From an uncultured Lachnospiraceae bacterium (GTDB taxonomy: Bacteria; Bacillota; Clostridia; Lachnospirales; Lachnospiraceae): DNA of 5,968 nt. Below are positions 5,739-5,968 of the stretch, one piece after another. The notes under the pieces are model-generated. The model ran no database searches. It was not told the DNA's origin and was given only the letters and a program-made list of their open reading frames with translations. The position numbers and the translations under genes are program-made. The DNA is taken from contig CAJOQO010000085.1 in the NCBI GenBank assembly GCA_905236545.1, positions 1 through 5,968 on the forward strand, written 5' to 3'. Each line of letters begins with the position of its first letter. Position 1 is the first letter of the stretch.

Positions 5739-5968
5739 AGCTGCCTTCTGTGCAGCTTCCTCGCCAAGGTATTTTGCTATAATCTCTTCATAGGTGCCAT
5801 TTGCAACGATATTGGCAAGGCCTGTATTGAACTGATCCAGGAGATCCTGCTTATCTTCAGAAAATACGACGAAACCGTAGAGTGATCCTTCATTTTCAGA
5901 GCCCTCGACAATTTCCATGCTAAGCTCCAGATCCTGGATCTGAATCTTCATGATCTGGGTATCTTCAA
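5721..5968 (-). CDS. ABC transporter amino-acid-type substrate-binding protein, C-terminal part (runs off the window)
   Basis: The minus-strand frame is open from the right edge to TAA at 5723-5721 and gives the last 81 residues. The ending matches the C-terminal lobe of family 3 solute-binding proteins, which capture amino acids outside the cell for an ABC importer: YGFVVFSEDKQDLLDQFN corresponds to the usual Y-G-h-x-h-x-K-x-x-x-x-L-x-x-x-h-N segment, and NGTYEEIIAKYLGE to the closing helix pattern G-T-Y-x-x-I-x-x-K-Y-L-G. The tail (EEAAQKAAASLDV) is Ala-rich and nonconserved. The Met at 5951-5949 is internal, since the frame continues upstream (EDTQI) without a stop and intact family members are usually about 250-300 residues. 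The gene converges on the channel gene with 37 bases between stops. The substrate cannot be told from this part. Confidence 0.8.
   Translation of the reverse strand, partial: EDTQIMKIQIQDLELSMEIVEGSENEGSLYGFVVFSEDKQDLLDQFNTGLANIVANGTYEEIIAKYLGEEAAQKAAASLDV

Noticed and set aside
5735..5746. 12-bp palindrome AGGCAGCTGCCT
   Set aside because: It lies inside the Ala-rich coding end of the substrate-binding protein gene and is explained by the GCA/GCT/GCC Ala codons.

Overview
The window looks like a chromosomal segment of a Gram-positive anaerobe of the class Clostridia, most likely Lachnospiraceae. This rests on the style of the proteins: a secreted GDPD with an N-H-K/R-G-Y-N-T-x-A-P-E-N-T motif and a C-terminal MBG/YDG-like module, a short S11 D,D-carboxypeptidase, and a sensor-channel fusion. 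Strong AGGAGG-type ribosome sites and moderate GC agree. The assignment is inferred from protein character, not from a database match.

Layout. Positions 1-392 carry no full-length gene but are not empty. At 4-60 a perfect 8-bp outer stem encloses two perfect 5-bp hairpins, a three-way-junction fold. A 6-bp inverted repeat lies at 96-114. On the minus strand a very good ribosome site and ATG open a reading frame (174 down to 100) that stops after 24 codons, as if a gene had been cut near position 115. I read this, tentatively, as the end of a mobile element or structured RNA abutting a broken gene. Next come overlapping inverted repeats (223-261) and an extended -10 promoter (265-294) pointing right.

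From 393 to 5683 three genes run in the same direction: a secreted glycerophosphodiester phosphodiesterase-family protein (393-1496), a secreted D-alanyl-D-alanine carboxypeptidase-family protein (1639-2550), and a 1017-residue membrane protein (2630-5683). The last joins two extracellular Cache-like sensor modules to a C-terminal MscS-type mechanosensitive channel. Gaps of 142 and 79 bases with no convincing terminator suggest a transcription unit for cell-envelope and turgor functions, possibly with extra promoters. At the right edge, convergent to the channel gene, is the 3' end of an amino-acid-type ABC transporter substrate-binding protein gene (minus strand, 5721 to beyond 5968).

The most interesting item is the double-Cache/MscS fusion, whose predicted topology (eight membrane segments) is self-consistent and suggests a channel under ligand control as well as tension. 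Second is the folded element at the left edge with its neighbouring truncated reading frame. Both envelope enzymes also carry changes in residues that are normally conserved: HRG to HKG and HD to HN in the GDPD, and SxN to SGA in the carboxypeptidase.
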